Assembly (NCBI GenBank): GCA_964499985.1
Contig: CAZCMX010000010.1
Coordinates: forward strand, 1-49,203
Length of the DNA stretch: 49,203 nucleotides
Direction: 5' to 3'
Source: UBA5734 sp964499985
Lineage (GTDB): Bacteria; Bacillota; Clostridia; Saccharofermentanales; UBA5734
The notes beneath the pieces were generated by a model, which saw only the letters and a list, made by a program, of their open reading frames with translations, was not told where the DNA came from and searched no databases. Of this stretch, positions 1-7,538 are shown piece after piece. Each line of letters starts with the position of its first letter. Positions within the stretch are counted from its first letter, which is position 1. The translations under genes and the position numbers were made by a program.

Positions 1-71
1 CCTCTACTGCCCACCATTATAACCCGCAACCGGTTGCATCACCAGCCCGCAGCCGGACTCACGTTTTTGCA
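1..71. other. Left-edge sequence downstream of ecfT, no complete gene
   Basis: This short stretch lies after the ecfT stop on the minus strand. It holds a perfect 12-bp palindrome (GCAACCGGTTGC, 26-37) and, on the minus strand, a TATAAT hexamer (16-21) without a convincing -35 box. In related Bacillota truA follows ecfT. A minus-strand ATG at 17 would leave only five codons before the edge, which is too little to identify a product. Confidence 0.4.
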
Positions 72-878
72 TCAGCTCAGCCAGAGCCGCAAGACCAGGG
101 TGCCCAGCAAGGCCAGGATGATCCCGATGCCGAAAAGGACATCCCTGGGCTGGTATTTCATCACATGCAGGCGAGTTCTTGATTCTCCGCCGCGATAGCA
201 GCGGGCCTCCATGGCCACAGCCAGGTCTTCGGCCCGCTTGAAGGCGCTGACAAACAGGGGGATCAGGACTGAAACCAGGCCGCGGGCCCTGGCGATCAGG
301 CCGCCGGTATCATAATCCGCTCCACGCGAGGATTGCGCTTTCATGATTTTGTCCGTTTCTTCCAGCAAGGTTGGCACAAAGCGCAAGGCGATCGACATCA
401 TCATGGCCATCTCATGGGCGGGAAAGCCGATCCTCCGCAAGGGGCCGAGCAGATTCTCCAGGGCATCGGAGACATGGATCGGCGTCGTTGTCAGGGTGAG
501 CAGCAAGGTGGTGTTCAGGATCAGAAGCACCAGCCGGGAGCCCATCCGCACAGCTGTTATGACACCCTGCCGGCTGATCAGGACGGGACCGAGTTCAAGC
601 AGCGGATCACCGCGCACGGTCAGGATATTGAGCACCACGGCAAATAGCAGGATGAACAGCATCGGCTTGAGGCTCAAGAGAACCTGGCGCACCGGGACGC
701 GCGACAGAAAGACCAGGATCAGGGTCAGCACTGCCAGGAAAGCCATGGGCATCAGGTCACGCGACAGGAAGATGGCGGCCATCATCAGGATGGCGGCCAG
801 GATCTTCGTTCTGGGATCGAGCCGGTGCAAAAACGAATCGGTTGGATAATAACGGCCCAGAGAAATATTGCTGATCAT
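72..878 (-). CDS. ecfT: Energy-coupling factor transporter transmembrane protein EcfT
   Basis: This is the membrane scaffold of a group II ECF vitamin or metal transporter. It connects the ATPase pair to interchangeable substrate-binding S components encoded elsewhere. The 268-residue product has several hydrophobic helices in its first 135 residues and one at the C terminus. It carries two arginine-containing coupling motifs of the family, SSRGAD (183-188) and AMEARCYRG (222-230), which contact the ATPases. Its ATG overlaps the stop of the fused ecfA gene by 4 nt (ATGA), so the two are translationally coupled. Position after rplQ and the ATPases matches the usual Bacillota arrangement. The substrate cannot be told because no S component is nearby. 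Confidence 0.93.
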   Translation of the reverse strand: MISNISLGRYYPTDSFLHRLDPRTKILAAILMMAAIFLSRDLMPMAFLAVLTLILVFLSRVPVRQVLLSLKPMLFILLFAVVLNILTVRGDPLLELGPVLISRQGVITAVRMGSRLVLLILNTTLLLTLTTTPIHVSDALENLLGPLRRIGFPAHEMAMMMSIALRFVPTLLEETDKIMKAQSSRGADYDTGGLIARARGLVSVLIPLFVSAFKRAEDLAVAMEARCYRGGESRTRLHVMKYQPRDVLFGIGIILALLGTLVLRLWLS

Positions 879-2686
879 GACTTAAGCTCCCTGGCTGCTG
901 CGCGGATCAATTCAATGGCAGCGGCTTCAACGGTATAGCACTGGTCCGATACCCCGGGGAAATCCGCTTGCAAGTCACGCAGGAAGGCTGCGGTGCGCGG
1001 TACGGATAAATCTGAAGCCATCAGCTTCTCCGTCTGGGCAAACACCTCAGCCGGCGTGCCGAAGAGGATGACCTCGCCGTTTTTGAGGGCCAGGACCCGG
1101 TCCGAGAGGCGGGCGACATCCTCCATGCTATGCGAAACCAGAATCACAGTGGATCCTTCATCGCGCAGCCGGGCCGCATAGCCCAGGATTTCCTCCCGCC
1201 CGGCGGGGTCAAGGCCCGCCGCCGGTTCATCGAGGATCAAAACCTCTGGGCGCATGGCGATCACGCCGGCAATGGCGGCCCGCCGACGCTGGCCACCGGA
1301 CAGTTCAAAGGGGGAACGTTCGAGTTCCTCATCGCTCAGGCCGACAATCCGGGCTGCCCAGGTCACCCGCTTCTCGACTTCGGCTGCGTCGAGGCCGAGG
1401 CGGCGGGGGCCGAATGCAATGTCCTGGAAAACAGTTTCTTCAAAGAGCTGGTGCTCCGGATATTGGAACAAAAGGCCCACATGGCGCCGGATCCGGCGGA
1501 TGGCCTGGTTTTCCGAGGCATCATGGCCCAGGACGGTCACCTTGCCGGACTGGGTCCGTAAAAGACCATTCAGATGCTGGATCAGGGTCGATTTGCCGGA
1601 ACCACTATGGCCGATGATGCCCAAAAGCTCGCCCTTGCGGACATCAAAGCTGACGCCATGCAAGGCTTTGGATTCCAGTGTCGTGCCAGCGGAATAGGTA
1701 AAGGTCAAATTTTCGACCTGGATGACGGTCTCTGCGGCAGGCACTGGCTGATGGACCACCGTCTGGCGTCGTTCATGCGCCTGGAACACCTGGGCCAGCT
1801 TGTCAGGATCGGCGGACTGCAGCAGGCGGCGGACAGCCTGCCTGGCTGCATCCCAGCTGGCACTTTCCAGCGGATAGAGCTTTTGCTGGGTCAGCTCGGC
1901 AATCCGGTTGAGTATTTCGCCATGGACAGGCACATCCAGCCCCTGATTCTTGACCAGCTGGACGCGGTCAAAGACTTCGGCGGGTGTGCCGGACACGATG
2001 ACATGGCCATCATTCATAATGACCACGCGATCAGCCAGCAAGGCCTCTTCCATATGATGTGTAATATTGATGACGGTCAAGCCTTGCTCACGGATCAATT
2101 CTGCAACCAGGCCCATGAAATCGGCCCGGGTTGCCGGATCGAGCATGGAGGTGGCTTCATCAAGGATCAGGCAGGACGGTTCCATCGCCAGGATGCCGGC
2201 AATGGCCAGCTTCTGCTTCTGGCCACCGGATAGCAGATGGGGCGGCCGTTCGGCCAGGTGCAGCAGGTTGACCCGGGCCAGGGCCCGATCGACCGATTCC
2301 CTGATCCGGGGCTGGGGAAAGCCCAGGTTTTCCGGACCGAAGGCGACATCTTCTTCGACCGTCGTGCCGACAATCTGGTTGTCCGGATTCTGGAAGACCA
2401 TGCCGCATTGGCGCCGGACCTCCCAGATGCTTTCACCCTTTTGCGTATCATGGCCGGAGACGATAATGGTCCCCTCCGCAGGAAGCTCGAGGGCATTGAT
2501 CAGACGGGCGAGGGTGGATTTGCCCGAGCCATTGCGGCCGAGGATGGCGACATGGCTGCCCTTCTGGATATCCAGAGACACATGCGACAGCGCCTGAATC
2601 GGTTCATGGCCATGCTGCTGATAGGAGAAGCTGACGTTGTCGATCCTGGCAAACGGCAAAGATCCGGCTTGGTTTTCGCGGTCCAT
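875..2686 (-). CDS. Fused energy-coupling factor ATPase (EcfA1-EcfA2 in one polypeptide)
   Basis: This gene encodes both ABC ATPases of an ECF transporter in one chain of about 603 residues. The N-terminal half has Walker A GRNGSGKST (50-58), signature LSGGQ (152-156) and Walker B LILDEA (173-178). After a linker of about 65 residues (255-320), the C-terminal half has Walker A GHSGSGKST (359-367), LSGGQ (462-466) and Walker B LILDEP (483-488). In most Bacillota these are two adjacent genes of about 280-290 residues. I chose the ATG at 2686. A TTG at 2707 opens the same frame, but it abuts the rplQ terminator and lacks a Shine-Dalgarno, whereas AAAGGG lies upstream of the ATG. The gene overlaps ecfT by 4 nt. 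ATP hydrolysis would power vitamin or metal uptake at the cytoplasmic membrane. Confidence 0.9.
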   Translation of the reverse strand: MDRENQAGSLPFARIDNVSFSYQQHGHEPIQALSHVSLDIQKGSHVAILGRNGSGKSTLARLINALELPAEGTIIVSGHDTQKGESIWEVRRQCGMVFQNPDNQIVGTTVEEDVAFGPENLGFPQPRIRESVDRALARVNLLHLAERPPHLLSGGQKQKLAIAGILAMEPSCLILDEATSMLDPATRADFMGLVAELIREQGLTVINITHHMEEALLADRVVIMNDGHVIVSGTPAEVFDRVQLVKNQGLDVPVHGEILNRIAELTQQKLYPLESASWDAARQAVRRLLQSADPDKLAQVFQAHERRQTVVHQPVPAAETVIQVENLTFTYSAGTTLESKALHGVSFDVRKGELLGIIGHSGSGKSTLIQHLNGLLRTQSGKVTVLGHDASENQAIRRIRRHVGLLFQYPEHQLFEETVFQDIAFGPRRLGLDAAEVEKRVTWAARIVGLSDEELERSPFELSGGQRRRAAIAGVIAMRPEVLILDEPAAGLDPAGREEILGYAARLRDEGSTVILVSHSMEDVARLSDRVLALKNGEVILFGTPAEVFAQTEKLMASDLSVPRTAAFLRDLQADFPGVSDQCYTVEAAAIELIRAAARELKS

Positions 2687-2708
2687 GGGCAATGCAATCC
2701 CTTTCAAT

Positions 2709-2741
2709 GCAAAACGGGAACAGGTTGAACCTGTCCCCGTT
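2709..2741 (-). terminator. Intrinsic terminator after rplQ
   Basis: Arms 2713-2726 and 2728-2741 form a 14-bp inverted repeat with one mismatch. On the minus strand it is followed by TTTT. It closes the ribosomal superoperon and lies only 22 nt before the ecfA ATG, so ecfA is expressed either by read-through or from a promoter I cannot see. Confidence 0.75.
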
Positions 2742-2784
2742 ATGGCAGATGGTTTGGGCAGGGTGGCAGGTCAGGCGGTCAAAC

Positions 2785-3309
2785 TCAGAGGAGTTCCAGG
2801 ATCGCCATCTCCGACGCATCACCCCGGCGGGCGCCGAGCTTGATGATGCGGGCATAGCCACCAGTACGGCCGACATATTTCGGGGCAACCGTGTCAAACA
2901 GGAAATTGACCGGGTTGACGGTATTGCCCTTCTCGTCATGGCTCTTGTTCAGCCAGAGCATGAGCTGGCGACGGACGGCCAGGCGGGACGGGCTGTCGAC
3001 CTGGACCATTTCCTTTTTGATTTCGCGCTCGACGACATCATACTTATTGCCATTCTTGGATGTTGCAGATTTCAGGACTTTCTTGCCCTTGCCGTCAAGC
3101 TTGGCGGCCGAGACGGTGACTTCCTTCGTGGTGAAGTTGTCCTTCTCCTTGATGGCCATGGTGATCAGCTGTTCAGCGATCCGCTTGACTTCCTTGGCGC
3201 GAGCCTCGGTGGTTTCGATCTTGCCGGTGAGGATCAGCGTGGTGACCATCCCCCGCAGCATCGACAGACGCATATCATAGGCGCGTCCGAGTTTTCTACG
3301 TGCAGGCAT
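2785..3309 (-). CDS. rplQ: 50S ribosomal protein L17
   Basis: L17 lines the large subunit near the exit tunnel. The N terminus (MPARRKLGRAYDMRLSMLRG) and C terminus (KLGARRGDASEMAILELL) are typical. The protein is 174 residues long against the usual 115-130. The extra length is a Lys/Glu-rich insertion of about 45 residues (roughly 60-105) between the first helical region and the DSPSRLAVRRQ segment. The gene is last in the superoperon, 34 nt after rpoA, with a good ribosome binding site (GGAGGGTATTAAA) and a terminator downstream. Confidence 0.97.
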   Translation of the reverse strand: MPARRKLGRAYDMRLSMLRGMVTTLILTGKIETTEARAKEVKRIAEQLITMAIKEKDNFTTKEVTVSAAKLDGKGKKVLKSATSKNGNKYDVVEREIKKEMVQVDSPSRLAVRRQLMLWLNKSHDEKGNTVNPVNFLFDTVAPKYVGRTGGYARIIKLGARRGDASEMAILELL

Positions 3310-3343
3310 TTTAATACCCTCCTAATGATCGGGAACGGTCCCC

Positions 3344-4297
3344 TCACTCGTCGATTGCAGCGAGTGACAGGCCCATTTCTTCAAGTTTCTGGATGACTTC
3401 CTCGAGCGATTTCTTGCCGAGGTTTCTGACTTTCATCATGTCTTCTTCTGAACGGGCCACGAGATCACCGATCGAATTGATGCCGGCGCGCTTGAGGCAG
3501 TTGTACGTACGGACAGAGAAGTCAAGGTCTTCGATCGCAGTACCCAGGACAGTTGAAGGTTTACCATCAGACTCATGAGTGCTGAAATTCGATGTGGACA
3601 CACTATTGGTCAGGGCGACAAACAAGTTGAGATGTTCGGTCAGGATGCCGGCGCCGACACTCAGCGCTTCGGATGCCCCAATGGTGGCATCGGTCCAGAC
3701 CTCGATCGTCAGTTTGTCATAGTCTGTAAACTGGCCGACACGGGTGTTTTCAACCGAATAATTGACCTTTTTGACCGGGGTGAAAATCGAGTCGATCGGA
3801 ATGACCCCGATCGGCTGGCTGACCCATTTATTGCGGTCAGCGGTATTGTAGCCACGGCCGCCATTGAAGGTCAGTTCCATGAAGAGACGGCCTTCACCGT
3901 TCAGGGTGGCGATCGGATGGTCAGGATTCATGATCTCGACCTCGTCATCACGGACAATATCGCCCGCGGTCACGACACCGGTCCGGCCTTCTTCAGTGCT
4001 GATATAAACCGTTTTCGGTCCATCAACATGCAGGTCAGCCCGGATACCCTTGACATTGAGGATGATCTCAGTCATGTCTTCAACGACACCCTTGACCGTG
4101 GAAAACTCATGGAAGACACCCTCCACGCGAATCGCCGTCACCGCCGCACCCGGCAGTGAAGACAGCAGCACGCGGCGCAGGGAATTGCCCAGCGTGATGC
4201 CATAGCCCCGCTCGAGCGGTTCGATCACGAATTTGCCATAGGAACGTTCTTCATTCTGTTCCAGACATTCGATCACTGGCTTTTTGATCTCAATCAT
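3344..4297 (-). CDS. rpoA: DNA-directed RNA polymerase alpha subunit
   Basis: The alpha subunit dimerises to start RNA polymerase assembly and contacts upstream DNA and activators. All 317 residues fit the family. The N-terminal assembly domain includes YGITLGNSLRRVLLSSLPGAAV, whose RRVLLSS core is diagnostic. The C-terminal domain has the helix-hairpin-helix region from about 250 to 310, with NCLKRAGINSIGDLV and VRNLGKKSLEEV. The gene sits between rpsD (72 nt upstream, with a strong hairpin in the spacer) and rplQ (34 nt downstream), as in most bacteria. The ATG is preceded by AGGAGGAACAG. Confidence 0.99.
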   Translation of the reverse strand: MIEIKKPVIECLEQNEERSYGKFVIEPLERGYGITLGNSLRRVLLSSLPGAAVTAIRVEGVFHEFSTVKGVVEDMTEIILNVKGIRADLHVDGPKTVYISTEEGRTGVVTAGDIVRDDEVEIMNPDHPIATLNGEGRLFMELTFNGGRGYNTADRNKWVSQPIGVIPIDSIFTPVKKVNYSVENTRVGQFTDYDKLTIEVWTDATIGASEALSVGAGILTEHLNLFVALTNSVSTSNFSTHESDGKPSTVLGTAIEDLDFSVRTYNCLKRAGINSIGDLVARSEEDMMKVRNLGKKSLEEVIQKLEEMGLSLAAIDE

Positions 4298-4332
4298 TCT
4301 GTTCCTCCTAATTACGACTCAACGCTGAAGTG

Positions 4333-4367
4333 CTCGCAGCTGCCAGCCGAGCTGGCAGCCAGGCGAG
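4333..4367 (-). promoter_or_regulatory. Hairpin in the rpsD-rpoA spacer
   Basis: An 8-bp perfect stem (GCTGCCAG 4339-4346, CTGGCAGC 4352-4359; 5-nt loop) is extended by an outer 5-bp stem (CTCGC 4333-4337, GCGAG 4363-4367). No T-run follows on the minus strand, so it is not a standard terminator. It could be a processing site, a stability element or a binding site for S4. Confidence 0.6.
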
Positions 4368-4369
4368 GA

Positions 4370-4984
4370 TTACTTCGAGTAAAGTTCGACGATGAGCGTC
4401 TCGCGGACATCGATATCGACGTCGGCGCGGGCCGGAACCTGAGCGACTGTACCAGTGAGCTGCTCCGCATTGAATGTCAGCCAGGACGGGATGGGGCGGG
4501 ACACAAGGTCCTGGAATTTCGGAGACTTGCGGGATGCTTCGCAGACAGCGACGGTATCGCCGGCATTGAGAGTCATCGAGGGGATATTAGCCTTCTTGCC
4601 ATTGATGGTGAAGTGGCCATGGGTGACCAGCTGGCGGGCCTGGGCGCGGGAAGCGGCAAAGCCCATGCGGTACACGACATTGTCAAAACGCAGTTCGAGC
4701 AATTGCAGGAGATTCTCACCGGATTTGCCCTTCATGCGGCTGGCAGAATCGAAGGTCTTGCGGAACTGGCTCTCAAGGACGCCATAGAAACGCTTGGCCT
4801 TCTGCTTCTCACGCAGCTGGGAACCATATTCGGAAATCTTCTTGCGGCCTTGGCCATGCTGGCCGGGAGCAAAGCTCCGGCGGGCGATGGCGCATTTGCC
4901 GGTATAGCAACGCTGCCCTTTAAGGAAAAGCTTTTCGCCTTCGCGGCGGCAGAGCCGGCAGGCTGCTTCTGTATATCTAGCCAT
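4370..4984 (-). CDS. rpsD: 30S ribosomal protein S4
   Basis: S4 is a primary 16S rRNA-binding assembly protein and often the translational repressor of its own operon. The 204-residue product has the zinc-ligand (C+) N terminus: CRLC at positions 9-12, then a second cysteine pair in RCYTGKCA. An S4 RNA-binding domain follows (RFDNVVYRMGFAASRAQARQ to HFTINGKK). It lies 17 nt after rpsK and before rpoA. The zinc form implies no special adaptation to zinc starvation at this locus. Confidence 0.98.
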   Translation of the reverse strand: MARYTEAACRLCRREGEKLFLKGQRCYTGKCAIARRSFAPGQHGQGRKKISEYGSQLREKQKAKRFYGVLESQFRKTFDSASRMKGKSGENLLQLLELRFDNVVYRMGFAASRAQARQLVTHGHFTINGKKANIPSMTLNAGDTVAVCEASRKSPKFQDLVSRPIPSWLTFNAEQLTGTVAQVPARADVDIDVRETLIVELYSK

Positions 4985-5001
4985 TCTCTATTCCTCCGGG
5001 A

Positions 5002-5406
5002 TCAGACTCTTCTTCTTTTCGGCGGTCTGCAACCATTGTGCGGGATGGGCGTGACGTCCTTGATCATCGTGACATCAAGACCGGCGGCCTGCAGCGAACG
5101 GATCGCAGCTTCGCGGCCGGCACCCGGACCTTTGACAAAAACTTCAACCGAGCGCATGCCATGGTCGACAGCGGTCTTGGCAGCAGATTCTGCGGCCATC
5201 TGGGCGGCGAACGGCGTGCCCTTGCGGGAGCCCTTCATGCCCATGCCACCGGCACTGGCCCAGGAAATGGCATTGCCATTCGGATCGGTGATGGTGACAA
5301 TCGTATTATTGAACGAAGAGTGGATGTGGGCAGAGCCACGGTCAATATTCTTGCGTTCTCTCTTCTTCGGCCGAACAGCCGTTTTCTTAGCTGACGCTTT
5401 AGCCAT
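5002..5406 (-). CDS. rpsK: 30S ribosomal protein S11
   Basis: S11 forms part of the platform of the small subunit next to the E-site mRNA. The 134-residue protein shows IHSSFNNTIVTITDPNGNAI, the central ASAGGMGMKGSRKGTPFAAQ segment and the conserved C-terminal DVTPIPHNGCRPPKRRRV. It begins 12 nt after rpsM behind a good ribosome binding site (AAGGAGGACAG). Confidence 0.99.
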   Translation of the reverse strand: MAKASAKKTAVRPKKRERKNIDRGSAHIHSSFNNTIVTITDPNGNAISWASAGGMGMKGSRKGTPFAAQMAAESAAKTAVDHGMRSVEVFVKGPGAGREAAIRSLQAAGLDVTMIKDVTPIPHNGCRPPKRRRV

Positions 5407-5418
5407 GTTCTGTCCTCC

Positions 5419-5787
5419 TTACTTTTTCTTGTTAGCCATGGTGCGCTTCGGTCCCTTGCGGGTGCGGGCGTTGGTTTTCGTACGCTGGCCGCGGACCGGC
5501 AGGCCCATCCTGTGGCGACGGCCGCGATAGCAGCCGATTTCCGTCAGGCGCTTGATATTCATGGCGATTTCGCGCCGCAGGTCACCCTCAACGGTATAGC
5601 CGTTTTCGATGGTGTCCCTGATTTTGGATACTTCAGATTCTGTCAGGTTCTTGACACGGGTATCAGGATTGATGCCGCATGTTGCAAGAATCTGGTTCGA
5701 AAGTGTTCTGCCGACACCAAAGATGTAGCAAAGCGCGATTTCCACGCGCTTGTCGTTCGGCAGATCGACTCCGGCAATACGTGCCAT
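5419..5787 (-). CDS. rpsM: 30S ribosomal protein S13
   Basis: S13 is in the head of the small subunit and bridges to the large subunit and the P-site tRNA. The 122-residue protein has MARIAGVDLPNDKRVEIALC, an H2TH-type region and the basic tail GLPVRGQRTKTNARTRKGPK. It follows rpmJ after a 142-nt structured spacer, which is long for this operon and may be a leader involved in regulation. Confidence 0.99.
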   Translation of the reverse strand: MARIAGVDLPNDKRVEIALCYIFGVGRTLSNQILATCGINPDTRVKNLTESEVSKIRDTIENGYTVEGDLRREIAMNIKRLTEIGCYRGRRHRMGLPVRGQRTKTNARTRKGPKRTMANKKK

Positions 5788-5851
5788 TTTCTTACCTCCG
5801 TAAAGTGAAAGGCTCTAAAAAATCTCTATCTAGTAAACACGATCGGGATGA

Positions 5852-5932
5852 CCGGAAGGCCTTTTAGCCTGCCGGCAGCCGCATCCCTTAACACGTGCGG
5901 TTGACTGCTTGACTGATCCGTGAGCCGGATCA
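5852..5932 (-). promoter_or_regulatory. Structured leader between rpmJ and rpsM
   Basis: The spacer holds at least two clear stems. CGGATCA/TGATCCG (7 bp, 5914-5932) overlaps the rpmJ stop codon. CCGG-AGGC/GCCT-CCGG (5852-5860 with 5867-5875) has one internal mismatch. A weaker CCGCA/TGCGG pairing lies between them. None is followed by a proper U-run. In E. coli the rpsM leader is the S4 repressor target; here that role is only a possibility. Confidence 0.45.
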
Positions 5933-6043
5933 GCCCTGCTTCTGCTTATGCTTGGGATCCTCGCAGATGACCATGACGCGGCCCTTGCGCTTGATAACCT
6001 TGCACTTCTCGCAGATCGGTTTGACGGACGGTCTGACTTTCAT
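5930..6043 (-). CDS. rpmJ: 50S ribosomal protein L36
   Basis: This 37-residue gene begins MKVRPSVKPICEKCKVIKRK and ends ICEDPKHKQKQG. The CxxC pair (11, 14), Cys27 and His32 are the zinc ligands of the C+ form of L36. It has a perfect AGGAGG nine nucleotides before the ATG. It lies between infA and rpsM, the canonical place. Confidence 0.97.
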   Translation of the reverse strand: MKVRPSVKPICEKCKVIKRKGRVMVICEDPKHKQKQG

Positions 6044-6113
6044 GGGTGTTTCCTCCTGGCTGATGCCCGCTAGACACATCAAAAAGAGACGTCATGAGGG
6101 CGCATGCTAAAAT

Positions 6114-6141
6114 AGTGTACCAGATTCATTTGATAAATCAA
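6114..6141 (-). promoter_or_regulatory. Possible internal promoter upstream of rpmJ
   Basis: On the minus strand, TTGATT (6136-6141) and TACACT (6114-6119) are 16 nt apart, in the 125-nt infA-rpmJ spacer. This would let rpmJ-rpsM-rpsK-rpsD-rpoA-rplQ be transcribed separately. The -10 is only a 4/6 match. Confidence 0.35.
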
Positions 6142-6168
6142 GAGTCTGGCCTGTGATTTCAGTAAAGA

Positions 6169-6387
6169 TTATTTGGCGCGCCAGGTGATCCGGCCGCGCG
6201 TGACGTCATAGGGCGACAGCTCAACTGTGACCCGGTCGCCGGTCAGGATCTTGATATAATGCTGGCGGAGCTTGCCGGAAATATGGGCGGTGACTTCATG
6301 GCCGTTTTCGAGACGGACTTTGAAGACTGCATTCGGCAATACGTCAACGACGATCCCTTCGACTTCTATGGCTTCTTCCTTGCTCAT
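6169..6387 (-). CDS. infA: Translation initiation factor IF-1
   Basis: IF-1 occupies the ribosomal A site during initiation. The 72-residue product (MSKEEAIEVEGIVVDVLPNA...) is a single OB-fold with the conserved ending DVTRGRITWRAK. The frame is open further upstream to 6426, but the ATG at 6387 has AGGAGGAG just before it and gives the standard length. It follows the KOW-domain gene by 60 nt. Confidence 0.98.
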   Translation of the reverse strand: MSKEEAIEVEGIVVDVLPNAVFKVRLENGHEVTAHISGKLRQHYIKILTGDRVTVELSPYDVTRGRITWRAK

Positions 6388-6447
6388 GGGTTCTCCTCCT
6401 GTAGAGTCGGCCTGGATGAGTTCCAAAGGCCTGGATAGCGGTGGTTT

Positions 6448-6777
6448 TCAGTCCGCTGGCTGAGTTGTGGTCCAGCCAGCATGGTTTTCGATCAGCATTC
6501 TGACCAGCGCGTTTTTCTGGCCGATGTCCTTTTGGGCCTCCAGGTCCAGGGCCCAGCCCGGCCTGAGCTGGCCGAGCGGACGGACATGGCGCCAGCGTTT
6601 GCGCTTGGGCTTGTCAACCGGCCGGATGGCACCATCGATGCAAAGGACAAAGCTGCCATTGACCTCGATGACCAGATAAACGCGCCCTGCATCATGGCCT
6701 GCCGTGGCAACGACGAGTTGGCCAGCTGCCAGGCCCCGGTTCTGCAAGGTCTCATAAAGCGTCGTTTCCGGATTCAT
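6448..6777 (-). CDS. KOW domain-containing RNA-binding protein
   Basis: This 109-residue protein resembles the small KOW (L14e/L6e-like) proteins found between map and infA in many Bacillota. The N-terminal part (GQLVVATAGHDAGRVYLVIE) is the KOW-like strand-loop-strand. A basic patch, KPKRKRWRHV, follows at about 77-86. It overlaps map by 4 nt (ATGA), so it is translationally coupled. Its exact role is not established; association with RNA or the ribosome is inferred from the fold and location. The tail after residue 85 is longer than I would expect for this small family. Confidence 0.8.
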   Translation of the reverse strand: MNPETTLYETLQNRGLAAGQLVVATAGHDAGRVYLVIEVNGSFVLCIDGAIRPVDKPKRKRWRHVRPLGQLRPGWALDLEAQKDIGQKNALVRMLIENHAGWTTTQPAD

Positions 6778-7538
6778 AGCGCAGTCAGGATGACCGGACC
6801 CTCAGCCGTGATGGCAAAGGTATTCTCATAATGGGCGGCCGGTTTGCGGTCGGTGGTGACAATGGTCCAGCCGTCCTCGAGCAGGGCGATATGGCGGCTG
6901 CCGAGGGTGATCATCGGTTCCATGGCCAGGACCAGGCCTTCTTCGAGGCGCAGGCCCCGTCCGGCATGGCCGAAATTGGGCAGGTCCGGATCTTCATGCA
7001 GGCGTCGGCCGATGCCATGGCCGGTCAATTCCCGCACCACACCATAACCATGGGATTCTGCCTTGGCCTGGACTGCAGCTGAGACATCGCCAAGACGATT
7101 GCCGATCACGGCTTTCTCGAGGCCGGCCCAGAAGGCTTCCTCCGTGACCCGGACCAGCTGCGCCTTGTCGCTGGAAATCTCGCCCACGGCAAAGGTTCGG
7201 GCCGCGTCGGCGTGAAAGCCTTCGAAACAGGCCCCGACATCGACCGAAATGATTTCACCTGGCTTGAGAATCCGGCTGGCCTGTGGGATGCCATGCACCA
7301 CTTCGGCATCGACCGAGGCACAGATGCTGGCCGGGAATGGCGGATCACCATAGCCCTTGAAGGACGGCACTGCCCCAGCTTTGCGAATGATGGCCTCAGC
7401 TTCGCGATCGAGGTCCAGGGTGGAGATCCCGGGCCGGACCAGATGCGCCATCGCTTCGAGAACCTGGGCGACGATGCGGCCGGCATTGCGGATATGCTCG
7501 ATCTCTTCCTTTGTTTTCAGGCGGACCATGGTATTCAA
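6774..7538 (-). CDS. map: Type I methionine aminopeptidase
   Basis: This enzyme removes the initiator methionine from nascent proteins using two metal ions. The pita-bread fold ligands are visible in SVDVGACFEGFHADAARTF (two Asp), GHGIGRRLHE (His), LAMEPM (Glu) and HYENTFAIT (Glu). I kept a TTG start at 7538: GAAGGA lies six nucleotides before it and it overlaps the adk stop by 4 nt. The alternative is an in-frame ATG three codons later (7529). The length of 254 residues is normal for type I enzymes. It is coupled to adk upstream and the KOW gene downstream. Confidence 0.97.
   Translation of the reverse strand: MNTMVRLKTKEEIEHIRNAGRIVAQVLEAMAHLVRPGISTLDLDREAEAIIRKAGAVPSFKGYGDPPFPASICASVDAEVVHGIPQASRILKPGEIISVDVGACFEGFHADAARTFAVGEISSDKAQLVRVTEEAFWAGLEKAVIGNRLGDVSAAVQAKAESHGYGVVRELTGHGIGRRLHEDPDLPNFGHAGRGLRLEEGLVLAMEPMITLGSRHIALLEDGWTIVTTDRKPAAHYENTFAITAEGPVILTAL

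Noticed and set aside
1..17. Start of truA on the minus strand
   Set aside because: Only an ATG and a few codons would be present; there is no ribosome binding site or recognisable sequence.
333..849. Plus-strand ORFs opposite ecfT
   Set aside because: They are shadows of a conserved gene, with low-complexity Arg/Ser-rich translations and no ribosome binding site.
1130..3396. Several long plus-strand ORFs opposite ecfA and rplQ
   Set aside because: High GC creates open antisense frames; ECF ATPase and ribosomal motifs on the minus strand are decisive.
5788..5929. A small gene between rpmJ and rpsM
   Set aside because: No start with a ribosome binding site and no conserved translation; the stretch is structured.
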